Origin: Saccharum officinarum
Lineage: Eukaryota > Streptophyta > Magnoliopsida > Poales > Poaceae
DNA length: 64,000 nucleotides
Reading direction: 5' to 3'
Assembly: GCA_020631735.1 (NCBI GenBank)
Contig: CM036221.1
Location: 18,085,381-18,149,380 of the forward strand
A model generated the notes under the pieces. It was not told the DNA's origin. It made no database searches and saw only the letters and a list, made by a program, of their open reading frames with translations. Both the position numbers and the translations under genes were made by a program. Shown one piece after another: positions 42,901-55,134 of this stretch. Every line of letters begins with the position of its first letter. The first letter of the stretch is position 1.

Positions 42901-45900
42901 ATGAACTACCGCTTCCAGAACCTCCTCGGCGCGCCGTACCGCGGCGGCGACGCCGTCTTCGCTGGAGACTCATCCGTTCTCCTCTCCGCTGTCGGCAACC
43001 GCGTGGCCTCCACCGACCTCGCCGCCTCGTCGTCCCTCACCCTCCCCTTCGAGTCCTCGTCCAACGTCACCCGCCTGGCCGCCTCCCCCTCGGGCGACTT
43101 CCTCCTCGCGGCCGATGACAACGGCCGCGCGCTCTATGCCAACCTCCGCCGCCGCGCCGTCCTCCACCGCGTCTCCTTCAAGGGTGCGCCGTCAGCCGTC
43201 CGCTTCAGCCCCGACGGTCAGCTCATCGCCGTGGCCGTCGGGAAGGTCGTGCAGATCTGGCGCTCGCCGGGGTTCCGCAGGGAGTTCTTCCCCTTCCACC
43301 TCCTCCGCACCTTCCCGGGCTTCGCCGCTGGCGTGACAGCATTCGATTGGTCCCCGGACTCTGCGTTCCTCCTCGCGTCCTGCAAGGACCTGACAGCTCG
43401 GCTCTTGCCTGTCAAGAAGGGACTAGGAGGCAAGCCCTTCCTCTTCCTTGGCCATCGCGCGGCGGTCGTAGGTGCCTTCTTTGCCACGGATAAGAAGACA
43501 GGGAGAGTCAAGGGGTTTATACAGTCTCCAAGGATGGAGCTATCTTTACATGGAATTTGGTGCAAGGAAATGAGGAAAATGATACTTCACCTCCGCCATC
43601 ACCAGGGACGCCAGAGCAGGGGTCAGAACAGAATGATGTCATGGAACTCGATGGTGGGAGCAGGAAAAGGAAGATTTTGGGAGAATTGGAGGAACCAGAT
43701 ACTAAGCTGCATTTGGCAAAGTGGGAGCTGCAGGAGAAGCATTTCTTCATGCAGTCACCGGCTAAGTTAACAGCATGTGATTACCACCGGGAGCTTGACA
43801 TGGTGGTGGTTGGATTCTCTAGTGGAGTATTTGGGCTGTACCAGATGCCAGACTTTGTGTGCCTCCACTTGCTGTCAATATCAAGAGAGAAGATCACCAC
43901 TGCTATTTTCAACAGTTTGGGGAATTGGCTTGTCTTTGGATGCGCCAAACTTGGGCAGCTTCTGGTGTGGGAGTGGCGGTCGGAGAGCTACATTTTGAAA
44001 CAGCAGGGACACTACTTTGATGTGAATTGCATCGCATACTCACCAGATTCTCAGTTATTGGCCACTGGAGCTGACGATAACAAAGTCAAGGTGTGTGCTA
44101 AGCAATAGCATTTACGATCTCAATCATGCCCTTCTCTTCTTTTTTGCTATGCATGATCTCCATTGTTTCTGTGAACACAATCTCATCACACATGAATTGT
44201 TGATATGCAATCCTTTTTGCTCAATCCATTGAAAACTGAATTTTTCTTATGACGATCTTTTCCCTGATCATACTATCTAGTGCTTTGTGAGACAGCCAGA
44301 GAAAATTTGCTTCATAATTTAAGTCCAAATCACTAAACTGGCCCTCCATCTTCATGCAATTAAAAGTTAACTCTGTCCTTGCCTCATTGAGCTGCTTACT
44401 CATACCACGCTTATTTATTCAAACGAAAGAGTAGTGCCTACTATCGGTATTTGGCGATAACATTAATTTTGCAAAAATATTTAAGAAATCCATTTAGTTA
44501 GTGTTAATGTCCTGCACAGCAAGTTTGACAATGTAACTGATGTGTTGCAGGTCTGGACAGTTTCATCTGGGTTCTGTTTCATAACATTTTCAGAGCATAC
44601 AAATGCTGTTACTGCAGTTCATTTTATGGCCAATAACCATTCTCTTCTAAGTGCCTCCCTTGACGGGACTATTCGAGCATGGGATTTGTTCCGCTATCGC
44701 AACTTCAGAACATTTACCACTCCTTCACCTAGGCAGTTTGTTTCTTTAACCGCAGACCAGAGTGGAGAAGTAATATGTGCTGGAACACTTGATTCATTTG
44801 AGGTGTGTGTGTCTGCAGCAACCTTTTATCCCCCAAAATTTTCATGTCTTATGCTTCACATCAAGCTCCCTTGACAACCAAAACATTTCCATGCAGATAT
44901 TTGTTTGGTCAATGAAAACTGGTCGATTGTTGGATGTACTCAGTGGCCATGAAGGACCAGTGCATGGTCTAATGTTTTCACCAATCAATGTAAGAGAATG
45001 CTTGGTATATTTTGTTTGACTTTCTTTTCAGAACTACAATTAGTTACAAAAGTCACTACTTTATGATTCTGCAAGAGCATTTTGATCCATTTCAGTATTT
45101 TCTGTTCTGTATGTTATGTAAGTTCATCAAAGCAATAACTGGGCTTTGTTTGGTAGGCTATTCTGGCTTCATCATCATGGGACAAAACTGTTCGCCTTTG
45201 GGATGTCTTTGAGAGCAAGGGCGCAGTGGAAACTTTTCAGCACTCACACGATGTTCTTACTTTAGCTTATCGACCTGATGGAAGGCAGATAGCATGCAGT
45301 ACTTTAGATGGCCTAATCCATTTCTGGGATCCATCTGAAGGTTTGTTGATGTATACCATTGAGGGTCGCAGGGATATTGCTGGGGTCGCCTCATGACTGA
45401 CAGGAGATCTGCAGCTAATACAAGTATAGGAAAGTACTTCACAACGTTGTGCTATTCTGCTGATGGAAGTTCTATTTTAGCTGGAGGAAACACCAAATAT
45501 ATTTGCATGTATGATGTTGGAGAACAGGTCAGCAAATCCTTCTTGGCATGATTGTATTTGTACCTTGAAGCATAGTTTTATAATACCAACAACTATGAGT
45601 GTATCTTCAGTTTTGGTCCTGCATTTTGAATACTCTCTGGACACTTACTGGATATTATTTACTACTATTATCTAACCAATGTTCTATCTTTCTGCTTAAT
45701 TTTCGAAATTTTTACTTGTTGTCATCATGCCATGAACTGTATGACATCAACAGCTAGTTAGGAACCCAAATCTGAAGCTGTAGTAGTCTGACTTTTCTCC
45801 ATTTGCTATGGTGAACATACTTTTAGGCTAAAATACATAACTACATGATATTTACGTTATTTTTGCTTGTACACATATCTTGGTCTGGAATAATGCTAGA

Positions 45901-46983
45901 AATCTTTCATTTATCTAGTGAAATTCCATTATGTACCACTGAAACTACATGATTCGTGAAATGCCATTCATTGTGGGTTGGCATCTTTGAACGGTGAGCA
46001 TATGGCGGTATGCGATGGAAGCTTAGTAATCACCCTTGTTTTAATGTGTTTCTTTGAGCAGGTGCTGTTGCGTAGATTCCAAATCACTCGCAATCTCTCA
46101 TTGGATGGAGTTCTTGATTTTCTGAACTCAAAGAAGATGACAGATGCTGGTGCACTAGATCTCATTGACAATGAAGACAGTGATGTTGAAGAAGGAATTG
46201 ATCGACAGACTAGAGGAAACTTAGGGCTTGGTTTACCTGGATCAATGGCAAATCGTGGAAGACCCATAGCTCGGACAAAATGTGTTAAGTTTGCTCCAAC
46301 AGGAAGATCGTTTGGTGCAGCAACCACTGATGGTGTTTTATTGTACTCAGTTGATGAATCATTTGTTTTTGATCCAACGGACCTTGATATTGATGTTACG
46401 CCTGAGGTATTTACTTCATGCCCTTTCTTGTTGTGTATTACCTATTGAAGTTACTCTAATCAATTTGCAAATTTCTGTGTTTGGTATTTGTAGAAAGTAG
46501 AGGAAGCTCTTGCAGAAAACCAACAGCAGAGAGCCCTTATACTTAGCCTTCGGTTAAATGAGGACTCCTTGATTAAGAAGTGCATATTCGCAGTTGATCC
46601 ATCCGATGTAAAAGCAATTTGTTCGGCAATTCCTTACAACTATCTCCAAAGATTGGTTGATGCTTTCGCTGGTCTCTTGGAAAGTTGTCCCCATCTGGAA
46701 TTTATCCTCCTGTGGTCGCAGGTATCATCCTCATTTTCTTCCCACGATTAAACCGATGTTTTGGTTAATATACCATATATATTAATCTCATTCGTTTCTT
46801 TTTATCATATAGGAACTATGTAAGGTCCATGGCCACTATATTCAACAGAACTCCAGAACTTTGCTTCCTTCTCTGAAATCATTGCAGAAGTCTATAACAA
46901 GACTACATCAGGATTTGTCAGATACATGCTCTTCTAATGAGTACTTGTTGAAATATCTTTGCACTGCTGGCACAAAGAATTAG
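42901..46983 (+). CDS. PWP2: Periodic tryptophan protein 2 (PWP2/UTP1), SSU processome WD40 protein; two apparent frameshifts
   Basis: Seven exons: 42901-44090, 44551-44802, 44897-44989, 45157-45527, 46062-46406, 46494-46721 and 46813-46983, all GT-AG, for about 883 residues, close to plant PWP2. The N-terminus MNYRFQNLLGAPYRGG, repeated WD40 blades (FSPDGQLIAVAVGKVVQIW, VWTVSSGFCF, ASLDGTIRAWD, ASSSWDKTVRLWD) and the C-terminal Utp12-type helical domain (QQRALILSLRLNED) identify it. It scaffolds the U3 snoRNP/UTP-B complex in the nucleolus for 18S rRNA maturation. Two breaks occur, both where a G run is one base short (43512-43515 and 45382-45385). All else is intact, so these look like consensus errors. 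Confidence 0.93.
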
Positions 46984-48367
46984 GTTGTTCTGGGAAATAC
47001 TTGGTTGAGTGGGCAACATCTTTACCAATCTCCCTGACTGCGATTTCTATAGGAGGTTGATATGTTTGCAAACCCAGACACGCAGGCGAGCTCGGTCAAA
47101 TCAGCAGTTCTGCTTGGGACCTCTAGGGCTGGATTGGCATCCGTGCTTATTCCTGTGGGCAGTGGCTGTTGAGTTTCAGCATACTGAACTGAAGCAACAA
47201 TGCAACATGATCGATGCTCGGGACAAAGTTGAGCGGAGTCTGGTTTTGTCAGTGACCATTGATAGTTGGCGATTTTGTATTTTTCCTCGGATCTGTATTC
47301 GTATGTGTACCTAATCAGAGGAGGATTGTTAGCCGATTTGTTAGAAACGAGAGAGAAAATGTTGGGAACGAGGAAAGTTATGCAACTTACGTGTTATCAA
47401 ATGTTTGAATCAGAACTGGAAATTGATATTTGTCATGAATCAAATCGAGGATCAATGTTATATTCACTGCTGTTATTTATTTCTGCTGTGATGTTCTGAA
47501 GCTTGTCTGCTACGTGGAATTTCTAGAGCCTGGCAAAGGTTGGATGGCGCTGATGGGGTTATGGGTATTTCCTCTGGTTCAAGGTTACAGGAACTAGGAA
47601 AGCATGATGAGACACTTGCATGTAGGGTCCACCTGTCAGCGTTTTTTCTTTTTTCTTTTCTCTCTTCCTGACGCACCATGCATCTTCCCACCGCATGCCT
47701 GAATGCCTGATGCCTGTGACTCCGCGAGGCCGTCAGATTGGGCTGTAGTTTACAGAGGCCCAGCGTTCCTGTAGCCTCTCCCGTCTTCCGTATCCTCCCT
47801 CTGCTGAAGTATTAAATATAAACTATTTACGAAATTAAATACACAGATTGAGGCTATTTTACGAGACGAATCTTTTAAATCTAATTAGTCTATGATTTGA
47901 TAATAAAATGTTACAGTAAACATGTGCTAATGACGGATTAATTAGTCTTAATAAATTCGTCATGCGAAGTACTGATAATTATGTAATTTATTTTTTTATT
48001 AGTATCCGAAATATCCCTCGACACCTTTTAGTTGCACCTCCTAAACTTTAGTCGCTTGAACTTATAACACCCCTTAAACACCAGATAATCGATGAATCTG
48101 ACCGGGTTGGTCATCTCTGTCAAGCATGGCCTAAAGTTCTAAACAGACACGGGCCAGACTTAGCCGTCGGGCTCAGGCTGGGCCGGGCCACGTTGCTCAG
48201 GTCCACTCGGTACAGAAACCAGCAAAGGCATCTCTCCCGTCCCTTCACCGCCGTCCCTTCACCCCTCGCCGCCATCATCGCCGCCGCCTGCTGCGCTTGT
48301 ATCTGCGGCTTCCCGCGCCGTATCCTGCGGAACAAGTGTTTGACGGGCTACATCCCACCACAGCACG
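46984..48367. other. PWP2 3' region, MITE-like remnant, ITPase promoter
   Basis: 46984-47500 is probably 3' UTR, with no coding family seen. 47805-48010 resembles the MITE group at 10379 (GACGAATCTTTTAAATCTAA motif) but has lost clear ends. 48180-48367 is a GC-rich leader before the ITPase ATG. Confidence 0.45.
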
Positions 48368-49378
48368 ATGTCGGCAGCGGCGCGGGTGCTGCCGAAGGCG
48401 GTGACCTTCGTGACGGGCAACGCCAAGAAGCTGGAGGAGGTCCGCGCCATCCTCGGCTCTTCCATCCCCTTCAACTCGCTGAAGCTCGACCGTGAGTACC
48501 TCCTCTCTCTCTCTCCCCAATCCATCTTTGTCGCCCCGCATCTGCAGCCTTACACGAGTAGCAGCCTAGCAGAGATGGTTTTAGCGCTAGCGGTTCAAGT
48601 GCGCGCCAGCATGACTCGGTGGCTGGAGGGGGTGGCGTCGCTGAGTTATGGCCTTCGGGTTATCTGCCAATTGAGGAATTGAGAATTTGAGATACACTGA
48701 TACATTAACGCAGGAGCTCCCGGGTCTTGTTATATCTGATCAGCTGATATCGCTGATGGTACCGAATTCTTTGGAATTTTTGTAACCGGAGATTCAGGAC
48801 AGATAACACCACGTTCCCTTTTCTCTGACCAGTCAATTCTTCAGGGTGTCAGTAATTTGATAGCAAAGCTTCGCTGAAGTTTCTAAAGGACTTGCTGTGT
48901 GATATAATCAGGAAATTCATGCAACAGTTAGGTAGGAAACATTGAAAAAATACAGATATATAAGGGCAGGTGGACTGCATCAGGCGTTCCGGGTTAAATA
49001 GACTTGTAGCCAAAGTGTTGTTTAGTTACTGATGACCAGAATTCTGCACGCAGCCTTGTGATTCTTTTCTTTTGCTGTTCTGAGATTAATACTGACTAAG
49101 AATTTGTTAATAGTTGGGTTATCAGTGGTGGACACAGATACAAGAATCATATGTAGTTTGGTGCATCGAAATGGAAGTCTGGGCTACCCACATTTGAAAT
49201 CAGATTCTGACATCCTACACTGAGAATTGATATTGCATCTCCAGTGTACTGCCAAATGCCCCAGAATAGCCAAACATCATATCAAATGTTAAAACAATAT
49301 TTTAAAAAAAAAAATCTGATGGAACTCATACAAGTTCACCCCGACCACTACATCTAAAGCTTTTGATGATAGTCTTTA

Positions 49379-49625
49379 CTTTCTCCATTCCAAATAGTTC
49401 ACTTTGGCTCTGTCCTAAATCAAACTTTTCTAACTTTGATCAAGTTTTAGAAAATATATTAACATTTACAAATTTGCAAATAAATGCACCATCAAAATGT
49501 ATTTCATGGAGAATTTAATGAAAACTAGATATAGTATATGATGCTTTTTTCTATAAACTCAGTCAAAATTAAAGAAGTTTGATTTAGGACAAACCCAAAG
49601 TGAACTATAATTTGGAATGGAGGGA
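49379..49625. mobile_element. Stowaway-type MITE in ITPase intron 1
   Basis: CTTTCTCCATTCCAAATAGT with following CACTTTGG at the left, and AAAGTGAACTATAATTTGGA then ATGGAGGG at the right, are inverted repeats. TA lies on the left. About 247 bp. Confidence 0.7.
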
Positions 49626-50096
49626 CTGCTTCATATTACTTAATGTATTGCTATTATTTTCTTTCTTAATACAAAACATAAATCTTTGTACACCTTGTCT
49701 GTTAAATTTGTATTTGGCAGTGCCAGAACTGCAAGGGGAGCCAGAGGACATATCCAAAGAGAAAGCACGAATGGCTGCATCTCAGGTACTTCCATGTTTC
49801 TGACTGCTCGCATATTGGGATATACATCCAATGAAATAACTTTCAGGTCTGGTTGAAATCTGCCATCTTGTTCTTCATATAGGTGAATGGGCCTGTACTG
49901 GTGGAGGACACCTGCCTATGTTTTAATGCACTCAAAGCCTACCAGGTGATTTATTTGCATTGTTCTCCCGTTGAGTTCTTGTAAATTGATTATGCAGAAT
50001 TTGACATGCGCATCTTTCTGCTGCAGGACCCTACATGTAAGTCCTTTTATTGCACAAGCATTCTAACCGTACAATCTTATCCCTAAGTCGCACTTA

Positions 50097-50324
50097 GGCC
50101 ACGTTTAGTCCCAAAAATTTTCAGGATTCCCCGTCACATCGAATGTTTGACCCATGCATGGAGTATTAAATGTAAAAGTAGACGAAAAAAAAATTACACA
50201 GTTTGGTAGAAAACCACAAGACGAATCTTTGAGTCTAATTAGTTCATGATGGACACTAATTGATAAATACAACGAAAGTGCTACAGTAGCCAAAGTAAAA
50301 AATTTTCGCGAACTAAACACACCC
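50097..50324. mobile_element. MITE in an ITPase intron
   Basis: GGCCACGTTTAGTCC and GAACTAAACACACCC are imperfect inverted repeats. The interior has CGAATCTTTGAGTCTAATTA, as in the MITE at 10379. TTA is on the left and TAA on the right. Confidence 0.65.
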
Positions 50325-51248
50325 TAATAAACATCCTTGGCCAGCATAACTCATTGCCAGACTGTATCTTAATCTTTGGAGCCTTCAATGCCATTACTAA
50401 TGTATCTGCTCTTTGTTTGGATATCTTGCATACATGAATGAACAGAAAGTGGTTTCTTGAGAAGATTGGGCATGAAGGTTATAGAGCCAACTGATTCTCA
50501 TCTCTTGTGTTCCTGGTTCTTTTATGTTTTGACTAAATAACCTTGTGCACCAATTTTTTTTTTGTTTTTACAATCTGTTAAAGGCTTACGAAGATAAATG
50601 AGCATTGGCTATGTGCATCTTTTCTCTTGCTCTTGGACCTGGAGAGGAACCAATCACATTTGTTTGAAAAACTGCGGTAAGATGTCATTTTTTCTTTGTG
50701 GAGTTTTGTGGAGTATATTTAGTAACTTCCTTTTGTTTTAGTAGCAAACCACAGTGGAACTAAAATGTAGTAACATGTATACAAATTTTCTATTGGGAGC
50801 ATAAAGAGAAAAATAATGAACCATTAGCTCTATCGGATTGTTAGTTAGCCTTGTTCTAACAGCATGATTGCCTTGTTTCACCCAGATAATTTGATTGTAT
50901 CATAGCACTTTGATGAATGCGGCAGCATATCTATTTTGGAATGTCATGTTTTGAGACTGGCTCTCTTTGTGCAGGGAAAGATCGTACCTGCTAGAGGTCC
51001 TAATGATTTTGGATGGATCCTGTATTCCAGCCAGATGGTTTTGAACAAACGTGAGTACAGTATTTTCCTGACAGTTCACACTCCTCCTGCATCCTTCTTC
51101 ACACTGATTGCATAACATGTAATGCAGATATGCTGAGATGCCCAAGTCAGTGAAGAATGAAATATCTCACAGAGGGAAAGCTCTTGCTCTGGTGAAAGAA
51201 CACTTTGCATCTGCTAGCTATACAGTTCAGAGCAATGACTCAGCTTAA

Positions 51249-51657
51249 GTTCGACTTTGGTTCCTAGACGAATGAACATCACATTCTGGAATGTAAACTG
51301 AACTAGTTTTAGTGGATACTGTGGTTTACTGTTAAGTTTATTCATAGATGTACTGTAGTATGTTTGATTTCATATACTTGGTGCCTATCAACTTATGATA
51401 TTTCTTCACTGGATCAACATTAGAATCTGAAGGAATACAGCTTCTGCCTCGATTATGCATTGCAAAAGAACCAAATTCACAAACTGGATAAACAAATTAT
51501 CTTAGCAACCTTCAGTACCCAACGCCGATAAGCCAAATGCACACCAGATTTCACACGAGAGACTACACCACGATCATCTGCACTTCAGCCACGCCCAAGA
51601 GATGATCGCGCAAGAACTGTGCCCAGGCTTGTCACTGCCAGAAGCACTCTCTGGATC
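51249..51657. other. ITPase 3' flank and contig end
   Basis: Non-coding AT-rich 3' UTR, then from about 51500 more balanced sequence. On the minus strand 51657-51575 is open (DPESASGSDKPGHSS...) and could be the end of a gene cut by the gap, but no family is recognisable. Confidence 0.35.
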
Positions 51658-51757
51658 NNNNNNNNNNNNNNNNNNNNNNNNNNNNNNNNNNNNNNNNNNN
51701 NNNNNNNNNNNNNNNNNNNNNNNNNNNNNNNNNNNNNNNNNNNNNNNNNNNNNNNNN
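51658..51757. other. Assembly gap, 100 N
   Basis: Exactly 100 N, the conventional placeholder for a gap of unknown size. The sequence on its right is the reverse complement of the window's own left part, so order and orientation across the gap are not secure. Confidence 0.98.
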
Positions 51758-52091
51758 CGGACGCGTCCGGTCAGTACTAAAACTTCACTGCGTTTTCACT
51801 GATCGACCGGAACGGTCCTTGAGAGGACGGACGCGGTGGTCAGTCTGACACGTGTTCAGAGGGTAAACAGCGTAATCGGACGCGACTGTGAAATGATCGC
51901 GGCGTTCGGTCATGTTCCAGTAAGGTCCGTGGTGACCTGACGCGTCCGGTCACCTATGATCGGACGCGGTCATGCGTCAGGTCAGTTTCCAGAGAGCTCT
52001 TGCATGATCAGACGCGTCCGATCATCCCTGATCGGCGGTCCGGTCAAATCTCAGACCGGCGCGTCCGGTCATCACAGATCCACGTCCGGCT
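51758..52091 (+). repeat. LTR of element C, part left of element B
   Basis: Reverse complement of 9360-9701, with several one-base losses. It carries the same GACCGGACGCG array and ends at CCGGCT beside element B; CCGGT is expected for the target duplication. It is the outer half of the LTR that resumes at 62470. Confidence 0.88.
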
Positions 52092-54072
52092 TGTAAGGTC
52101 CAAATAGGCTAGAGGGGGGGTGAATAGCCTAATTAAAACTTCTACAAGAATTACTTAACCACGAGTTAGTACGAAAGGTGGCGAGGCAAAAGCACTAGCT
52201 CTAACTAATTAAGCAAGCCACCTACACAAGTCTAGTACAAGGCTATTCACTAAACACAACAACTATAAGCTAGAAACAAGAAGTAAACGAGAGAAGAGCT
52301 TCGGTGATTATACCGCGTGAAGAGAAGAGAAATACCAATCAATCAATCATACAAGAGAAATCCTCGGGAAGAGAATGACACAAGAATTTATCCCGAGGTT
52401 CACTTGCTTCCCGGCAAGCTACTCCCGTTGTGGCGATACACCCACTTGTCGGTTCGCGAGCTAATCGACTATCAAGAGTCGAGCCTCGGCGGGCGCCGCA
52501 CAACCGCACACAAGATGGGGATCCTCCAAGCCACGAGCTCCACTAGAGTATCCAATTTGCGAACTCCGCGGGGAAGGATCAAGAACCCCTTACAACACTT
52601 GGTGAAGGCTCCAACAATCTCAATTGCGAGCTCAATCACCTCCGCTGCTCCAAGCCGTCTACCGTGTCGGGAAACACGGAAGAGTAACAAGAAATCCGCA
52701 GCAACTCAAAGATCAAGTGCCTCTAGAATGCAACTCTCAAGCAATGCACTTGAATCTCACTCAATCTCACTCAAGATGTGCAACTATCAAAGAGATGAGT
52801 GGAGGGGTTGTTCTCTAGCTCAAAGTATGTCTCTAGTTCTCAAAATGTGCAAGAGTTACCCTCAAACCCGGCCAACGTCTATTTATAACGAAGGGGTACG
52901 CAGCTAGCCGTTACAGACGACGCAGCGAAAAACGCGCTGACGGACGCTCCGGTCAGGGTGACCGGACGCGTCCGGTCACTACACGACAGCAAGAAACAGT
53001 GCGTGTCAGAACTAGCCGTTGCCCTGACCGGACGCGCTGAACCGATTGACCGGACGCGACAGTGCCCCGCGTCCGGTCGCATTCCAGTATGCTCCCGTTG
53101 AGACCGGACGCGTCCGATCGCACGTGACCGGACGCGCCGCGCGTCCGATCGTCACTCCGCTTCGCTCTGCCCTCTGGACGCCTGACCGGACGCTCCGGTT
53201 ACGTGAGGGACCGGACGCGCCGGTCGCGCGCTCTGATTCGCTCAGGAGAACTGACCGGACGCGCTGTTGAACTGACCGGAGCACAGTGCCAGCGTCCGAT
53301 TAGAGTCCAGTAAGCTCCCTGGATGACCGGACGCGTCGGTCATCAGTGACCGGACGCGCTGCGCGTCCGATCATCAAACTGAAAACCGCGCAGACGCTGA
53401 ACACTGACGGACGCGTCCGGTCATACAGAGACCGCGTCCGGTCCAGCGTCCGGTCATCTCTGTGACCTCCGTTCGCCTCCGTTTCTTTTCCGACTTCCGG
53501 CGCAATGTAAAAATAGGCATTTCACTTCTCCAAAAAGCGCCGAATCCCGCCTCGCAAGCTCGGCGGAGGAGAGAGGAACCAAACCCTCTCTACCGCTTAA
53601 ACTCCACCGCCTTCGCAAATGTGCTAACACCACCAAGTGTACACCACCATGTGCATGTGTGTTAGCATTTCACAATCATTTTCCAAGGCGTTATGTTAGC
53701 TCTTTACTAGATCCTAATGCATATGCTCAAGACATTGATCTAGTGGCACTTGATTTCCGAGCTAACCGTGATTGCCCTCTTGATAGTCGGCTATGTATCC
53801 TAAATCCGGTCAATCACTTCTCTACTCATCTTAGACCGGCAAAAGGAAAACCCTATGGTTATACCTTTGCCTTGCGCTCTTAGATCCTTCTCTCCACTTG
53901 ATCATCATGTACACCATATTATGTGCATCACCACCACTTGTGATCTTGTGGCCATCACTCCATGCCACATGCTCCTTCATCACATGTGTTGCTTATGCCT
54001 AACTCAAAACACTTAACACATGGCATTAGCAACTTGGTGTCATTAATTACCAAAACCAAACTTGGGCTTTCA
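52092..54072 (-). repeat. Element B 3' LTR
   Basis: 1981 bp, against 2004 bp for the 5' LTR. Most of the difference is one-base losses in G or C runs (near 52567, 53567 and elsewhere). This LTR is the one nearest the gap. Confidence 0.95.
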
Positions 54073-55134
54073 ATCTCCCCTTTTTGGTAATTGATGACAA
54101 CCATCACAAAGATATGAAATGAAATCAATTTTCAATTTCGATAGTATTAGCTCCCCTACATATGTGCTTCCATGAGTTTGGTTCAATTGTGCACATATGT
54201 ATGGATTTGAATTTTGGGAGAGTTACTACTATCAAATTGATGCTAAGGTATATAGAATGGACCTTTGAAGCGTGATACCAATCGGAGTTGCCTTTATATA
54301 CCATCCTTAGCATCGAAGTAGCTAGACACCACTTGTAATACATCACTTGTAAAGATCACAAACACTAAAGTACCCCGTGAGATCAACATTAAAAGCAAAG
54401 GTGTCTAGATACCACTTGTAAAGCTACTCTTAACAAAACATCATTCAAGTTCTATATCTAGCATACACCATTCAATCATGAATATCGAAATTAAACTTTG
54501 CAATGCAACATTTCATCATGTTAATGCACATACAAATGCAACAAATAATCCATGAGCTTGCTCCCCCTACTTATGTGCTCAAATTTAATTTCTCTCTTTG
54601 TGACTTTTCTCTCCCCTGTGACTTTTCTCTCCCTCTTATTATATTTTATTTCCTCTTTGCAATATCTTTGTGACTTTTCTCTCCCCTTTGTCAACAATCA
54701 CCAAAAAGGTGCCAATTTTAGTGAGAGATAAGTCAATCAATATGAGGGAGTCCAAATTATGGTTCAATCTAGATCACTTGCCTAGAATATGTAATTCGGT
54801 TTGATCCAAGGACAAGCTTTTTCACACCTCATAAAGTATAAGGGTTATCTTGACCATGTTGAATTACACATCATGAGCTCATTTTCTAGATTCAACACTA
54901 GGTTTGCAAGCCCACAAACATGTCATATGCTACCACTAGATCAATCAAACATAGAAGCAATAGTGGTACCATATATACATCAAAATCATTTGATTTTCAT
55001 GAATGAGCCTATTTGTCATGCAAATATGTCTATATGTTCTAAACATGTCCTTAGCAAAGTATGAATGATATGCCAAACAACTTTACCTTGCTATGTTGGA
55101 GGAGAGGCATGTCATATAAGAATGTGGGGTGCAC
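54073..55134 (-). other. Element B 3' untranslated region and polypurine tract
   Basis: Counterpart of 6281-7355, with the purine tract (minus strand) at about 54074-54086 and no coding frame. Confidence 0.8.

Larger units (their letters stand above)
48368..51248 (+). pseudogene. Inosine triphosphate pyrophosphatase (HAM1/ITPA-like), with lesions
   Basis: Exons follow the plant ITPase: 48368-48491 ([19 protein letters not shown]), 49721-49785, 49883-49945 ([17 protein letters not shown]), 50027-50036, 50446-50477 (KWFLEKIGHEG), about 50571-50676, 50975-51050 and 51128-51248. The enzyme removes ITP/XTP from nucleotide pools. A G is missing in exon 3 (near 49936) and exon 7 (51015-51016), which would be typical run-length errors. 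Exon 6, however, has two in-frame TGA codons (50599-50601, 50665-50667) and no usable AG acceptor before it. Either this is a recent pseudogene or the exon is badly called. Confidence 0.85.

Noticed and set aside
51602..51802. Frame crossing the N gap
   Set aside because: It includes the unknown bases and has no meaning.
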